This document shows positions 1 through 8,302 of a stretch of DNA of 64,000 nucleotides, one piece after another. How positions within the stretch are numbered: position 1 is the stretch's first letter; the number at the start of each line of letters is the position of its first letter. The translations under genes were made by a program, and so were the position numbers. The DNA is from an uncultured Flavobacteriales bacterium (lineage in GTDB: Bacteria > Bacteroidota > Bacteroidia > Flavobacteriales > Crocinitomicaceae), in the NCBI GenBank assembly GCA_946479985.1, contig CAMLIF010000004.1, positions 1-64,000 on the forward strand, given 5' to 3'. A model generated the notes under the pieces. The model was given only the letters and a program-made list of their open reading frames with translations. It was not told the DNA's origin and made no database searches.

Positions 1-142
1 CATGCATTCCGTCAATTGAACTCAAATCAATATTGGGTAAATACATACGCTCAACTCCTGCAGAAATGGCACGTTGAATCATCTCCGTTCTGTCGTCGTT
101 GAATTGCTCGGAATATAAATGGGTATGAGTATCGATGTACAT
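1..142 (-). CDS. TatD family metal-dependent hydrolase, N-terminal fragment
   Basis: Only the first 47 codons lie in the window; the gene runs off the left edge. The translation opens MYIDTHTHLYSEQF, and the D-T-H-x-H motif is the first metal-binding motif of TatD-type DNases and amidohydrolases. The family hydrolyses DNA 3' ends or related substrates using two metal ions in a TIM barrel. Bacilliredoxin lies upstream on the same strand, separated by a hairpin, so the two are probably transcribed separately. The family call rests on the motif and is fairly firm; the exact substrate is not known. Confidence 0.75.
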   Translation of the reverse strand, partial: MYIDTHTHLYSEQFNDDRTEMIQRAISAGVERMYLPNIDLSSIDGMH

Positions 143-170
143 GAGATCGCTTCGCTTTTAGACTAAAGAG

Positions 171-202
171 AAAAGACCTAAGACATTTCAGTCTTAAGTC
201 TT
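171..202 (-). terminator. Probable terminator of the bacilliredoxin gene
   Basis: Read on the minus strand, GACTTAAGAC pairs with GTCTTAGGTC around a six-base loop and is followed by TTTTCTC. A further copy of the AAGACTTAAGAC arm lies at about 211-222, so the site is a small cluster of related inverted and direct repeats between the bacilliredoxin stop and the TatD start. Confidence 0.5.
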
Positions 203-227
203 TTGTCTACTGTCTTAAGTCTTTCAA

Positions 228-641
228 TTAACAAAATTCGTCGTAAGCTGCTGCTAAATTTTCAGCAATCATTGCAGCGGTAACGCCTTCAATGTTATGA
301 CGCTCTAAGAAATGAACCAATTTTCCGTCTTTAAAGATCGCTACTGAAGGCGAAGACGGAGGGAAAGGTAAAAAGTAATTTCTTGCTTGTTGAACCGCTT
401 CCGTGTCAACACCGGCGAAGACGGTAAATAAATGATCCGGTTTTTTGTCGTTTGTCAAAGATTGCTTCACACCCGGACGCATATTTCCGGCCGCACATCC
501 GCAAACTGAATTTACTACCACCAAAGCAACGCCTTTGCTTGTTGGCAATGAATTATCTACGTCTGAAGAGGAAAGTAATTCTTGAAATCCTACACTTGTC
601 AGATCGTTTTTCATCGGTTGAACCAATTCTGGAGGATACAT
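228..641 (-). CDS. Bacilliredoxin, BrxA/BrxB (YphP) family
   Basis: This 137-residue protein belongs to the DUF1094/YphP thiol-disulfide family. In Firmicutes these proteins remove bacillithiol from mixed disulfides; in Bacteroidota they act as general thiol-redox proteins. The start MYPPELVQPMK and the SVCGCAAGNMRPG segment are family signatures. The redox motif is C47-G48-C49, a CGC rather than CxxC. The length matches the family. It sits alone on the minus strand downstream of the FAD oxidoreductase, with about 100 nt between them. No signal peptide is visible, so it should be cytoplasmic. The family call is strong; the physiological thiol partner is not known. Confidence 0.92.
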   Translation of the reverse strand: MYPPELVQPMKNDLTSVGFQELLSSSDVDNSLPTSKGVALVVVNSVCGCAAGNMRPGVKQSLTNDKKPDHLFTVFAGVDTEAVQQARNYFLPFPPSSPSVAIFKDGKLVHFLERHNIEGVTAAMIAENLAAAYDEFC

Positions 642-738
642 ATTTGTCTGTTTTTAAATTTGAGTACACAAAGTTACGACTTCTTACTCTAGTAAAACTT
701 AGTTACCATGGAAAATTGTTTGTGCTGGTATTGAAATC

Positions 739-1776
739 TTACTTGCCGGAAAAACGTTGAATCATTGTTTCCGGGTGAAGCGATGAACCTGAAAGCAAGT
801 GATCAATTAATTCTTTTACAACAAGCGGTGCAGTCATAAAACCTTTTGCACCTAATCCGTTAGCTATTGCCAGTTTTGGGAATTCGGGATGTGTTCCCAG
901 CATTGGCCTTCTGTCATCAACCGTTGGACGAACGCCCGCTTCGTGCAAAACGATCTCAGGTTTTTCAGAAGTAATAGATTCCAGGTTTTTCAGAATCTCC
1001 TGTTTTGCTTCTTCCGTTGGTGTTGAATTATCTGTATCCCAAACATAATTAGAGCCCGTTTTCCAGGTTCCGTTTGGTTGCGGCATGAGAAAGCACTTTC
1101 TGTTCAACGATTCATACCGCGGGAGATCCTGAAGATGAATTGTAAGCACTTCGCCCTTGGTCTGGGTTAAGGGCAAGTAAGAGAAATACGGATTGTATTT
1201 ACCGTCTTTTCCTTCGCAGAACAGAATGTAGTCGTACGTTTTACCGTTATATTTTGCCTTTACCGGATCAAGTTCCTGGTAATCAAAAACAGTTGTTTGA
1301 AGCATTCCTCTTTCCTCAAAGAATCGTTTATTAGCTTTCAAAAAAGCTTTTGAATCGATACTAGCACTTTGCAGAACAACTCCGGTTCCGAAGGTGTTTT
1401 GTTCTATTGGAAAATTCAGGTCTTCCTCCGAAAGCGTTTTCAAATAAGGCTGAAAGGCTTCCTGTGTTTGTTTTTTCTCCCAGGCTTCGCGTTCCTGTTC
1501 GTGCGAGAACAGTCTTCGAATGGGAATTTGCTGAAAGAAAGAAGCATTTACTTTCTGCTCCAGGTTTTGATAGAACGGATATCCGTATTCCAGCAATTCG
1601 GCCAGGCGCCAGCTCAAGGTTGTTCTTCTGAAAACTATCGGATTGATAATTCCTGCCGCAACGGAAGATGAAACGTTTTTCCCGGAGTCGACAATAGTGA
1701 TTTCTGCTCGAAGATCAAGCAAATGATGTGCGGCGGTGTAGCCCGCCAATCCTGCACCAACAATGAGAACGCGCAT
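739..1776 (-). CDS. FAD-dependent oxidoreductase (DAO / glycine-oxidase fold)
   Basis: This 345-residue cytoplasmic protein starts with the dinucleotide-binding loop VGAGLAG (residues 6-12) and the following acidic strand end TIVDSG. Near the C-terminus GVRPTVDDRRPMLG and NGLGAKGFMTAP match the FAD-closing region of D-amino-acid oxidase, MnmC and ThiO relatives. It most likely oxidises a secondary or primary amine using FAD. There is no MnmC methyltransferase half, so a tRNA role is not indicated. The start lies 2 nt after the HemJ stop, so the two genes form one transcription unit. The substrate cannot be read from the sequence. Confidence 0.8.
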   Translation of the reverse strand: MRVLIVGAGLAGYTAAHHLLDLRAEITIVDSGKNVSSSVAAGIINPIVFRRTTLSWRLAELLEYGYPFYQNLEQKVNASFFQQIPIRRLFSHEQEREAWEKKQTQEAFQPYLKTLSEEDLNFPIEQNTFGTGVVLQSASIDSKAFLKANKRFFEERGMLQTTVFDYQELDPVKAKYNGKTYDYILFCEGKDGKYNPYFSYLPLTQTKGEVLTIHLQDLPRYESLNRKCFLMPQPNGTWKTGSNYVWDTDNSTPTEEAKQEILKNLESITSEKPEIVLHEAGVRPTVDDRRPMLGTHPEFPKLAIANGLGAKGFMTAPLVVKELIDHLLSGSSLHPETMIQRFSGK

Positions 1777-1778
1777 GA

Positions 1779-2333
1779 TTACTTCTTTTGTGAAAGTTTC
1801 TTATACAAACGAATTCCAAGCATCAGACTTATTCCGACGCTGAAGAAACCAACAATTCCGCCGATCCAGCCCAGCGTTGTTTGCATTTCTACCAGAAAAA
1901 CAATGGCAACCAGGAGTAAAGTTGCGCCTTCATTCCACATGCGTAAATGACTGCTTTTCCATTTCGAAGTTCCGTTCTTCAGGTTGTTCATAATTCCCTG
2001 GGAAATGAAATGATAAACAAGGAGAATGGCTACGAATGTCAGTTTGATGTGCATCCACGGAAGTTTCAACAGTGCCGGATTTGCACAGAGCATTAAAGTT
2101 CCGAAAACAACGGTTAAGATCATTGCCGGTGTAGTAATTACATACCACAAGCGCCACTGCATAATATTGAATTGTTCCTGAAGTACTTTTCGTTCAACTT
2201 CCGGTTTCATGTTTGCTTCCGTATGGTAAATAAACAAGCGGACCATGTAAAATAAACCGGCGAACCAGCTTACCACAAAAATAATGTGGAGGGCTTTCCA
2301 AACGGAGTAATTTTCAATGAGGAATATTTGCAT
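1779..2333 (-). CDS. hemJ: Protoporphyrinogen IX oxidase HemJ-like membrane protein
   Basis: This 184-residue integral membrane protein has about four or five hydrophobic helices. The first helix carries LHIIFVVSWFAGLFYMVRLF, with a conserved His at position 16. The segment WMHIKLTFVAILLVYH and the RMWNEGATLLLV stretch match the UPF0093/HemJ family. HemJ oxidises protoporphyrinogen IX to protoporphyrin IX in the inner membrane for heme synthesis. It is the first gene of a two-gene unit with the FAD oxidoreductase. No other heme gene is nearby, so the role rests on family similarity alone. Confidence 0.82.
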   Translation of the reverse strand: MQIFLIENYSVWKALHIIFVVSWFAGLFYMVRLFIYHTEANMKPEVERKVLQEQFNIMQWRLWYVITTPAMILTVVFGTLMLCANPALLKLPWMHIKLTFVAILLVYHFISQGIMNNLKNGTSKWKSSHLRMWNEGATLLLVAIVFLVEMQTTLGWIGGIVGFFSVGISLMLGIRLYKKLSQKK

Positions 2334-2408
2334 CGGTGCAAAGGTAAAAAGAAAGGGGACAATCTGCTTTTGCTGACTGTCCCCTTTTCAAATATACTTT
2401 TCGGAAGA

Positions 2409-2948
2409 TTATACTTTCATTCCTTTTACAATTCTGTCCTTACGTTTTGTACGCTGGAAGCTTTTCTTCTTCACTTCCAGGTAAGCGCTGCTTCCTCCGG
2501 TTTGAACGTTGTAAGTTTCATTTCCGTAAGTAATCGTTCCACCGGTTTGTTTCCAATCAGCAACCAGGTAATATTTACCGTTGTTTTGTGTTGCTCTGGG
2601 AGCAAATGACAAGGTTTTATTCGTTCCTACTTCAAAACGAACAACGATTTCTCCTGTTTCAGTTGTTTTCTCGTAAACACATTTTGTTTTCGGAGGAATA
2701 ATTACACGATCCTGGGTTTTGGAAGAGTTTGAAACCAATGTTCCGTCATCTCCGGTAGTTTGATTCCCACTAGTACTGCTTTTCTCCAGAATGATAATAC
2801 TTGATGTAAAGAACTGAACTTTTATTAAACCTTCCGGTGTTAGATCATATTGATCTTTCAATGTATCCGTATAAGCAACCGGAGTTCCACAACCGGAAAC
2901 CAATAACACGGTTAAAAAACAGGCAATTAAATATTTCATTTTTTTCAT
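2409..2948 (-). CDS. Lipoprotein of unknown function
   Basis: This 179-residue protein has a short basic start, a hydrophobic stretch and the lipobox VSGC with the lipidated Cys at position 20. The mature part is rich in Thr, Ser and Lys and looks beta-rich. The C-terminal end is strongly basic (VKKKSFQRTKRKDRIVKGMKV region). I do not recognise the domain. It is preceded by a 460-nt stretch of other genes on the same strand, with no tight coupling. It is a probable envelope lipoprotein. Confidence 0.75.
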   Translation of the reverse strand: MKKMKYLIACFLTVLLVSGCGTPVAYTDTLKDQYDLTPEGLIKVQFFTSSIIILEKSSTSGNQTTGDDGTLVSNSSKTQDRVIIPPKTKCVYEKTTETGEIVVRFEVGTNKTLSFAPRATQNNGKYYLVADWKQTGGTITYGNETYNVQTGGSSAYLEVKKKSFQRTKRKDRIVKGMKV

Positions 2949-3008
2949 TTTTATGGTCTATGGCAAAGAAAGTGCCAACTATTAAGCAAATATAATACAG
3001 ATTTCTGT

Positions 3009-3773
3009 TTACTCATTATTTTGATGAAGCGGATATAACATTGGTCTGCTAGGGCTTGCATCGTTTTCGAATGGTGCAGTTTGCAAATTCAGTAAATACA
3101 ACCCGTCATCGCAACCAGAGGGAACAAAGATCAACTCCGTAATAGTTCGCTTTTTATCATTTTCAGAAGGTACTTTCCAGTAGGCATGATGAAATGCCAG
3201 TTTACCACCGTCTTTTTCACGATCAACAGAAGGAACGTCTACTAAAAAATGAATAACACCAAGTTCGTCGAGAAACTCTACTACGTCAGCATCGAAATAT
3301 ACCGGGTTAGTATCGGAGTATTGTTTATGCAGTTTATCGTCTGAATTCGGAAGTGTCCTAACCAGCAAAGCTTCTATGTTTTCCGACTTTACGGTTTGTT
3401 GGATCAATTCTTTCGTAACAATCAGATCCGTTAAACCATCTTCGTTTTTTCGTTCGATCGGTTCAATGGAAACAACTTCAGCTTCATAAAACAACTCAGA
3501 AATGATCCCGTTCACAGAATGCACGGTTTCAGTAATATGCCCCAAACATTCTGTATGCGTCCCATGTCCATGCGGATTGAAGGAAATATCACGAAAATTG
3601 ACACTTCCGCCTTCGGCAACTGCTCCTACCCATCCATTTGCCCGAACCGGAGCAATTGCAGGCTCTGAAACATACCAGGCCGTTGGATTTTCTTTTGAAG
3701 CAACTAAAGGCATCGAGCAATCGACACCTTCATTTGTAATGATGTAATTTCCGTTAGAAAGAAAAAGCTGCAT
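3009..3773 (-). CDS. Cyclase / kynurenine-formamidase-like hydrolase
   Basis: This 254-residue cytoplasmic protein contains HGHGTHTECLGHI, a form of the H-x-G-T-H-x-[DE]-x-x-x-H metal-binding motif of the cyclase family (KynB-type arylformamidases and isatin hydrolases). A later FLVDVPSVDRE and AFHHAYW segment matches the second catalytic region. The family uses Zn or Mn to hydrolyse amide or ring bonds. It ends 3 nt before the end of the M48 protease gene unit, so both are likely co-transcribed. No tryptophan-catabolism genes are nearby, so the substrate is open. Confidence 0.8.
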   Translation of the reverse strand: MQLFLSNGNYIITNEGVDCSMPLVASKENPTAWYVSEPAIAPVRANGWVGAVAEGGSVNFRDISFNPHGHGTHTECLGHITETVHSVNGIISELFYEAEVVSIEPIERKNEDGLTDLIVTKELIQQTVKSENIEALLVRTLPNSDDKLHKQYSDTNPVYFDADVVEFLDELGVIHFLVDVPSVDREKDGGKLAFHHAYWKVPSENDKKRTITELIFVPSGCDDGLYLLNLQTAPFENDASPSRPMLYPLHQNNE

Positions 3774-3776
3774 AAA

Positions 3777-4580
3777 TTATGGAAGTTTTTTCAGCATTGC
3801 CTGGTATTCTGCCGCGTAGTCTTTAGCTCCCGGACAACCTAGCTCTATCTTGTAATTCTGAAATGCTTCAATTCTGCCTTCAGGACTTGGGTGCGTGCTC
3901 AAAAACTCAGGAGTCCTTGTGCCACCTTCGGCTGCAATTTTCTGGAAGAATCCAGCTCCTGCATCGGCAAAATAATCGGTCGGACATAAAAATTTCACCG
4001 AACCTTTATCGGCTTCCGATTCATGTTCACGTGAGAATTTCAATCCGATAATTCCTTCGGTTACCTGCGCAAGCATCTGATGATTTCCTGCAATAATGCT
4101 TAGTAAAACATCTACTCCGTAGATTTTGGTCATTTGTCTGGTCGAGTGACGGAAATCTGCATGCGCCATTTCGTGACCTAAAACACCGGCTAACTGAGCT
4201 TCGCTGTCGAGGTATTTCATAATTCCCGTGTAAACATAAATGTATCCGCCGGGTGTACAAAAGGCGTTTAACGTACTGTCGTCTTTAATAATCCGCAATC
4301 TCCAGGTAAAATCATCTTTGTGTTTTAGTTCTCCTGAAGCCAGAATTTTGTCTCTGATCTTGTACAAATAGGCATAAGCCTCTTTGTTACTCGCTGAATC
4401 GAGAATAGGATATTCCTTCTGATTAGCATCAATTTCAGCTGCTACCTGCGCCCCCAATTGTTTGTCTTGTTCAACGGAAAACAAATTGAATCCGCTGCCA
4501 AGCTCTTTCCCCCCTCTACAGTTTACCAACAAAAAAGTTGATACTACTAAAAAGCTAAAAATGAACACCTTTCTTTTCAT
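3777..4580 (-). CDS. M48 family metallopeptidase lipoprotein
   Basis: I place the start at the internal ATG giving MKRKVFIFSF, because it begins a clean lipoprotein signal ending at FLLVNC (lipidated Cys 21). An in-frame ATG 27 nt upstream would place nine residues before the signal. The zinc motif HEMAH lies at residues 136-140, and the third ligand is probably the Glu of the later HESEADKGS segment. The SThPSPEGRIEA stretch near the C-terminus is typical of BepA/LoiP-type M48 proteases. These act on outer-membrane proteins from the periplasmic side. The protein is 267 residues, normal for the single-domain type. Confidence 0.88.
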   Translation of the reverse strand: MKRKVFIFSFLVVSTFLLVNCRGGKELGSGFNLFSVEQDKQLGAQVAAEIDANQKEYPILDSASNKEAYAYLYKIRDKILASGELKHKDDFTWRLRIIKDDSTLNAFCTPGGYIYVYTGIMKYLDSEAQLAGVLGHEMAHADFRHSTRQMTKIYGVDVLLSIIAGNHQMLAQVTEGIIGLKFSREHESEADKGSVKFLCPTDYFADAGAGFFQKIAAEGGTRTPEFLSTHPSPEGRIEAFQNYKIELGCPGAKDYAAEYQAMLKKLP

Positions 4581-4673
4581 ATAATCACGTTTATTACAAA
4601 TGTACATGAATTTATGATAATCAATAATGGTTCCGTTCAGGGTCTGTTATCAATATGTAGTAACAAATTACTA

Positions 4674-4704
4674 TTGCTCAGCATGATAACCACACTTACT
4701 TTTG
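4674..4704 (+). promoter_or_regulatory. Bacteroidota-type promoter of the 4715 gene
   Basis: TTGC at 4674-4677 and TACTTTTG at 4697-4704 (a perfect TAnnTTTG) are 19 nt apart. The ATG of the secreted protein follows 10 nt after the -7 box, which implies a very short 5' leader. Confidence 0.6.
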
Positions 4705-4714
4705 AAAGAAAAAC

Positions 4715-5500
4715 ATGAAACAACGCCTCGCTATTTTAACCTTATTTCTGTCTGCCTTTTCATACGGGCAAAATGTTCTTTTCTCAGCAGGAGAAGACAA
4801 AACTGTTGCTGTTACATCGGTTTCCTCTATAGAAGATGCAGATTTCGAATTGTCAGGGTATTTAATTTGTTCCGATGAAAAACAGAAGGAAATCAATGAT
4901 GATTTTGATGGCATTCAGACGGAATTAACAATCAACGGACAAGTTATTGAGACATCAGGTTTTTTAAGAATTGATCACTTGTTTTCTTTTGAGGATGAAG
5001 GTGATGATACCTATCTTCAAAAGCCATCCATTCAATCTGAAATACCGTTGGAAGACATTGTACATTCTTACGGCAAATACATGGTTCAGAATGGGAACAG
5101 TTTGAAGATCACATACCTGTTCAAAGGTGAAATAATTGGTGCTGGTACGCTTACCTTCAATATTCAGGAGTTTATGAATCCAACCGCTGATTTTTGTGAT
5201 TTCGCTGCACCTTATTTAACTACGGAACCGACATTCATTTCAGCAATTAGTCAGGACTTTGCAGCGAATAATCCTACATCCAAAGTGGTGAAAATCTGGT
5301 TGCCTTATGCGCTTTCAAAAGACGATGAGGGTTTGGAGGAAACAAGTGGATCTGTTCTTTTTTCTCAGGATAATGATTATCGTATGGTAAAATATTCAGT
5401 TACCCGATTGAATGGTGAGATAGTTGTTCAGGCAGATTCATACTCGTTAATCAGCAATCTTCATCCTGAATGTGTTAAGGCTTTTTTGGCAAGGGAATAA
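4715..5500 (+). CDS. Secreted protein of unknown function
   Basis: The 261-residue product starts with a Sec signal peptide, MKQRLAILTLFLSAFSYGQ, likely cleaved after YG or GQ. The mature part is acidic, has no obvious repeats and no C-terminal T9SS domain. It has four Cys, including ICS near residue 53, the two in the FCDF region and PEC near the end. I do not recognise a family. It sits alone behind its own promoter and 28 nt before the LuxR-type regulator, so it may be co-transcribed with it. Confidence 0.75.
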   Translation: MKQRLAILTLFLSAFSYGQNVLFSAGEDKTVAVTSVSSIEDADFELSGYLICSDEKQKEINDDFDGIQTELTINGQVIETSGFLRIDHLFSFEDEGDDTYLQKPSIQSEIPLEDIVHSYGKYMVQNGNSLKITYLFKGEIIGAGTLTFNIQEFMNPTADFCDFAAPYLTTEPTFISAISQDFAANNPTSKVVKIWLPYALSKDDEGLEETSGSVLFSQDNDYRMVKYSVTRLNGEIVVQADSYSLISNLHPECVKAFLARE

Positions 5501-5528
5501 TTTCAGCTATTTTGGCAAAAAATAATCT

Positions 5529-6338
5529 ATGAAAAGAAGTTCTTTTATTGAACTGGTGAATGAAGATGAATTCGATCAACTTTACACTATCAATGAACAA
5601 TTGCCTGAAGGTGTTTGGCAGAGTTCTTTTCAGGAAATTGTAAAACAATTTGGTGCTTATGCTTTCAGCGGATCATTTTGGTATATTGGCGATTTTCGTG
5701 CCGGGTGCGTGGTTGCAGCAGGTGGAAATATAGAAGAAAGCACGCCGCTTAGCCGCAAAGAGTGGCTTGGTTTGCATCCTTTGGAAATTGGAAAGCTGGT
5801 TCATCCCGACGATCGGTTAAAAATGCAATCCTACATCGTTTATGTAGCTTCAAGATTAGCAGAATTAAACGAAGAGAAAAGAGAAAAAACACGACCGTAT
5901 TTTATTTTCAGAATGCAAAATGCTGCTAAGGAATATACCTGGCGCAAAATGCATTATCCGAAATTGGTTTATGCAAACAACTCCCCTCATTATGTTATGT
6001 GTTTGATTAGTGAGATTGTTCCTGCCTCGAAAGAACTGGTTTGCTCTATGTATATTGAAGATCGAAGCAATGGGCATACAACAACTTATTATTGTGACGA
6101 CGAAACCATTGAATTGAAGACATTGGAAACATCTGTTCGTTTTACACCGAGAGAAATGGAAGTGTTGCAATACCTGGCTCAAGGATTCATTAGTAAAGAA
6201 ATTGCTTCAAAAATGCAGATTTCAAAAAACACGGTCGAAAATCATAAACAGCACATGTTTGCCAAATTGGGGATTCGAAAGTTAACCGAGCTCCTGGCTT
6301 ATGCACACCGTAAAGCAATGATTAATCCTCGTTTTTAG
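5529..6338 (+). CDS. PAS-like/LuxR-type transcriptional regulator
   Basis: The last 65 residues form a LuxR-type helix-turn-helix: FTPREMEVLQYLAQGFISKEIA, followed by KMQISKNTVENHKQHMFAKLG. The N-terminal 190 residues resemble a PAS sensor (YAFSGSFWYIGDF, HPLEIGKLVHPDDRLKMQ, FIFRMQNAAKEYTWRKMHYP). No receiver domain or phospho-acceptor Asp block is present. It is probably a one-component DNA-binding regulator that senses a ligand or redox state. It lies 28 nt after the secreted-protein gene. The target genes are unknown. Confidence 0.85.
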   Translation: MKRSSFIELVNEDEFDQLYTINEQLPEGVWQSSFQEIVKQFGAYAFSGSFWYIGDFRAGCVVAAGGNIEESTPLSRKEWLGLHPLEIGKLVHPDDRLKMQSYIVYVASRLAELNEEKREKTRPYFIFRMQNAAKEYTWRKMHYPKLVYANNSPHYVMCLISEIVPASKELVCSMYIEDRSNGHTTTYYCDDETIELKTLETSVRFTPREMEVLQYLAQGFISKEIASKMQISKNTVENHKQHMFAKLGIRKLTELLAYAHRKAMINPRF

Positions 6339-6385
6339 GGGACCTACCGGCTTCTTTTCAGTTGGTAAACCTTCTTGCTTTCTCC

Positions 6386-6414
6386 TTTGAAATCCTGAGT
6401 AATGTTTACATTTG
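6386..6414 (+). promoter_or_regulatory. Strong Bacteroidota-type promoter of uvrC
   Basis: TTTG at 6386-6389 and TACATTTG at 6407-6414 match the -33/-7 consensus exactly, with a 17-nt spacer. The -7 box ends 3 nt before the GTG start candidate at 6418, so the transcript should have almost no 5' leader. Confidence 0.7.
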
Positions 6415-6417
6415 TAT

Positions 6418-8247
6418 GTGAAACAAGCCAATTCAAATATCCTTTTAAAGCTTCAGACCTTGCCCGAGAATCCCGGGATTTATCAATACTTCGATGCTGC
6501 AGGAACCATTATTTATGTTGGAAAAGCAAAGAATTTAAAGAAAAGAGTCAGTTCGTATTTTACCAAAAACCATGAATATGCCAAAACGGCTATTCTGGTC
6601 AAAAAGATCGTTGATATTCATTACATCGTTGTGGAAACGGAAATGGATGCGCTTCTTTTAGAGAATAATCTGATTAAGAAATATAAGCCGAAATACAACA
6701 TTCAGCTGAAGGATGACAAAACCTATCCGTGGATTTGTATCAAGAAAGAACCTTTTCCACGGGTGTTTTCGACCCGGCAAATGGTGAAAGACGGATCGCG
6801 TTATTTTGGTCCGTACACCAGCGGAAGAGTGATGCATACGCTGCTTGATCTGTTCAGGGAACTTTATCCTTTACGAACTTGTGCACTTGATCTGGCGGCG
6901 AATAAAATCGAGAAATCGAACTATAAAGTTTGTCTTGAATACCACATCGGGAAGTGTAAAGGCCCGTGTGTGGGAAATCAAAGCGCTGAAGATTACAATG
7001 AAATGGTCTCGCAAATTGAGCACATTTTAAAAGGAAACAGCGGATCAGTCATTCAGCATTTAAAAACGAAAATGAAAGATCTGGCGGCTGAGTTTCGTTA
7101 CGAGGAGGCACACGAGGTAAAGACCAGGCTGGAATTGATAGAACGCTACAAAGCGAAAGCAACGGTTGTTTCCCCAACCATTCATGAAGTAGATGTTTTT
7201 ACCGTAGTGGAAGATCCGGATGCTTATTTCGTGAATTACCTGGTAGTGAATAATGGCGCAATTATTCATGGGATCACGGTAGAATTGAAGAAGACGATTG
7301 ATGAAACCAAAGACGAAATTGTCACAACGATCTTACCGGAACTGAGAGAACGTTTTCAAAGCCTGTCAAGAGAAGTGCTGGTTGAAGAGCCGGTTGAATG
7401 GCAGATGCAGGGAATTGAATTTTTTGTTCCTCAACGTGGAGATAAAAAAGCATTGATTGATCTTTCTGTCCGTAACGCTAAATATTACCGTTTGGAGAAA
7501 CTGAAACAGGAAAAGATCAAAGATCCGGAGCGGCACACAAACCGCATCCTGGAAACGATGATGAAAGATCTGCGGTTGAAAGAACTTCCCGTTCACATTG
7601 AGTGTTTCGATAACTCGAATATCCAGGGAACGAACCCGGTTTCAGCCTGTGTGGTTTTCAAAGATGCGAAACCAAGCAAGAAAGATTACCGTCATTTCAA
7701 TGTGCAAACGGTAGAAGGACCTGACGATTTTGCCACCATGCGCGAAGCTGTTTTTCGCCGCTACAGAAGATTGCTGGAAGAAGAACAGCCGCTGCCGCAA
7801 TTGATAATTATTGATGGCGGAAAAGGACAATTGGGTGCTGCGCTGGAGGCTTTGGAAAAACTGGAATTGCGTGGTAAAATTGCCATTATCGGCATAGCCA
7901 AGCGTTTGGAGGAATTGTTCTATCCCGGTGATAGTTTGCCATTGTATCTCGACAAAAGATCTGAAACCCTAAAAGTCATCCAGCATTTGCGTAATGAAGC
8001 ACACCGTTTTGGAATAACGCACCACCGCAACAGAAGAAGTAAAGGTGCTTTAAGCAATGAGTTGGAGCAAATTCCGGGAATAGGGGAGAAAACGGTTCAG
8101 GATTTGATTAAGGCGTTCAAATCGGCGAAACGCGTGAAAGAACAGCCCGAGGAAGAGTTAGCGAAAATTGTTGGAAAAGCGAAGGCGAAGATTGTAATGA
8201 AATATTTTGCGGGAAAACAGGAGCGGGTTGATAGAAAAAAAGACTAA
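6418..8247 (+). CDS. uvrC: Excinuclease ABC subunit C
   Basis: UvrC makes both incisions in nucleotide-excision repair. The protein has the GIY-YIG nuclease (NPGIYQYF through IIYVGKAKNLKKRVSSYF), the UVR helix pair that binds UvrB (MKDLAAEFRYEEAHEVK, near residue 215), the RNase H-like nuclease (IECFDNSNIQGTNPVS, LIIIDGGKGQLGAA, THHRNRRSKG) and a C-terminal helix-hairpin-helix (LEQIPGIGEKTVQDLIKAF). At about 609 residues it is full length. A TTG at 6412 is in frame, but it lies inside the promoter -7 box, so I prefer GTG 6418; either start keeps the fold. The last 30 codons are duplicated 5 kb downstream at 13251-13355. Confidence 0.96.
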   Translation: MKQANSNILLKLQTLPENPGIYQYFDAAGTIIYVGKAKNLKKRVSSYFTKNHEYAKTAILVKKIVDIHYIVVETEMDALLLENNLIKKYKPKYNIQLKDDKTYPWICIKKEPFPRVFSTRQMVKDGSRYFGPYTSGRVMHTLLDLFRELYPLRTCALDLAANKIEKSNYKVCLEYHIGKCKGPCVGNQSAEDYNEMVSQIEHILKGNSGSVIQHLKTKMKDLAAEFRYEEAHEVKTRLELIERYKAKATVVSPTIHEVDVFTVVEDPDAYFVNYLVVNNGAIIHGITVELKKTIDETKDEIVTTILPELRERFQSLSREVLVEEPVEWQMQGIEFFVPQRGDKKALIDLSVRNAKYYRLEKLKQEKIKDPERHTNRILETMMKDLRLKELPVHIECFDNSNIQGTNPVSACVVFKDAKPSKKDYRHFNVQTVEGPDDFATMREAVFRRYRRLLEEEQPLPQLIIIDGGKGQLGAALEALEKLELRGKIAIIGIAKRLEELFYPGDSLPLYLDKRSETLKVIQHLRNEAHRFGITHHRNRRSKGALSNELEQIPGIGEKTVQDLIKAFKSAKRVKEQPEEELAKIVGKAKAKIVMKYFAGKQERVDRKKD

Positions 8248-8302
8248 ATCCTTGCACTTTTCAGATTATCTGTTAGTTTTACGTCAACTTAAACGCCTCA
8301 CA

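Noticed and set aside
8207..8302. Longer N-terminus for the S8 protease
   Set aside because: It overlaps the uvrC stop and puts 32 residues before a clean signal peptide.
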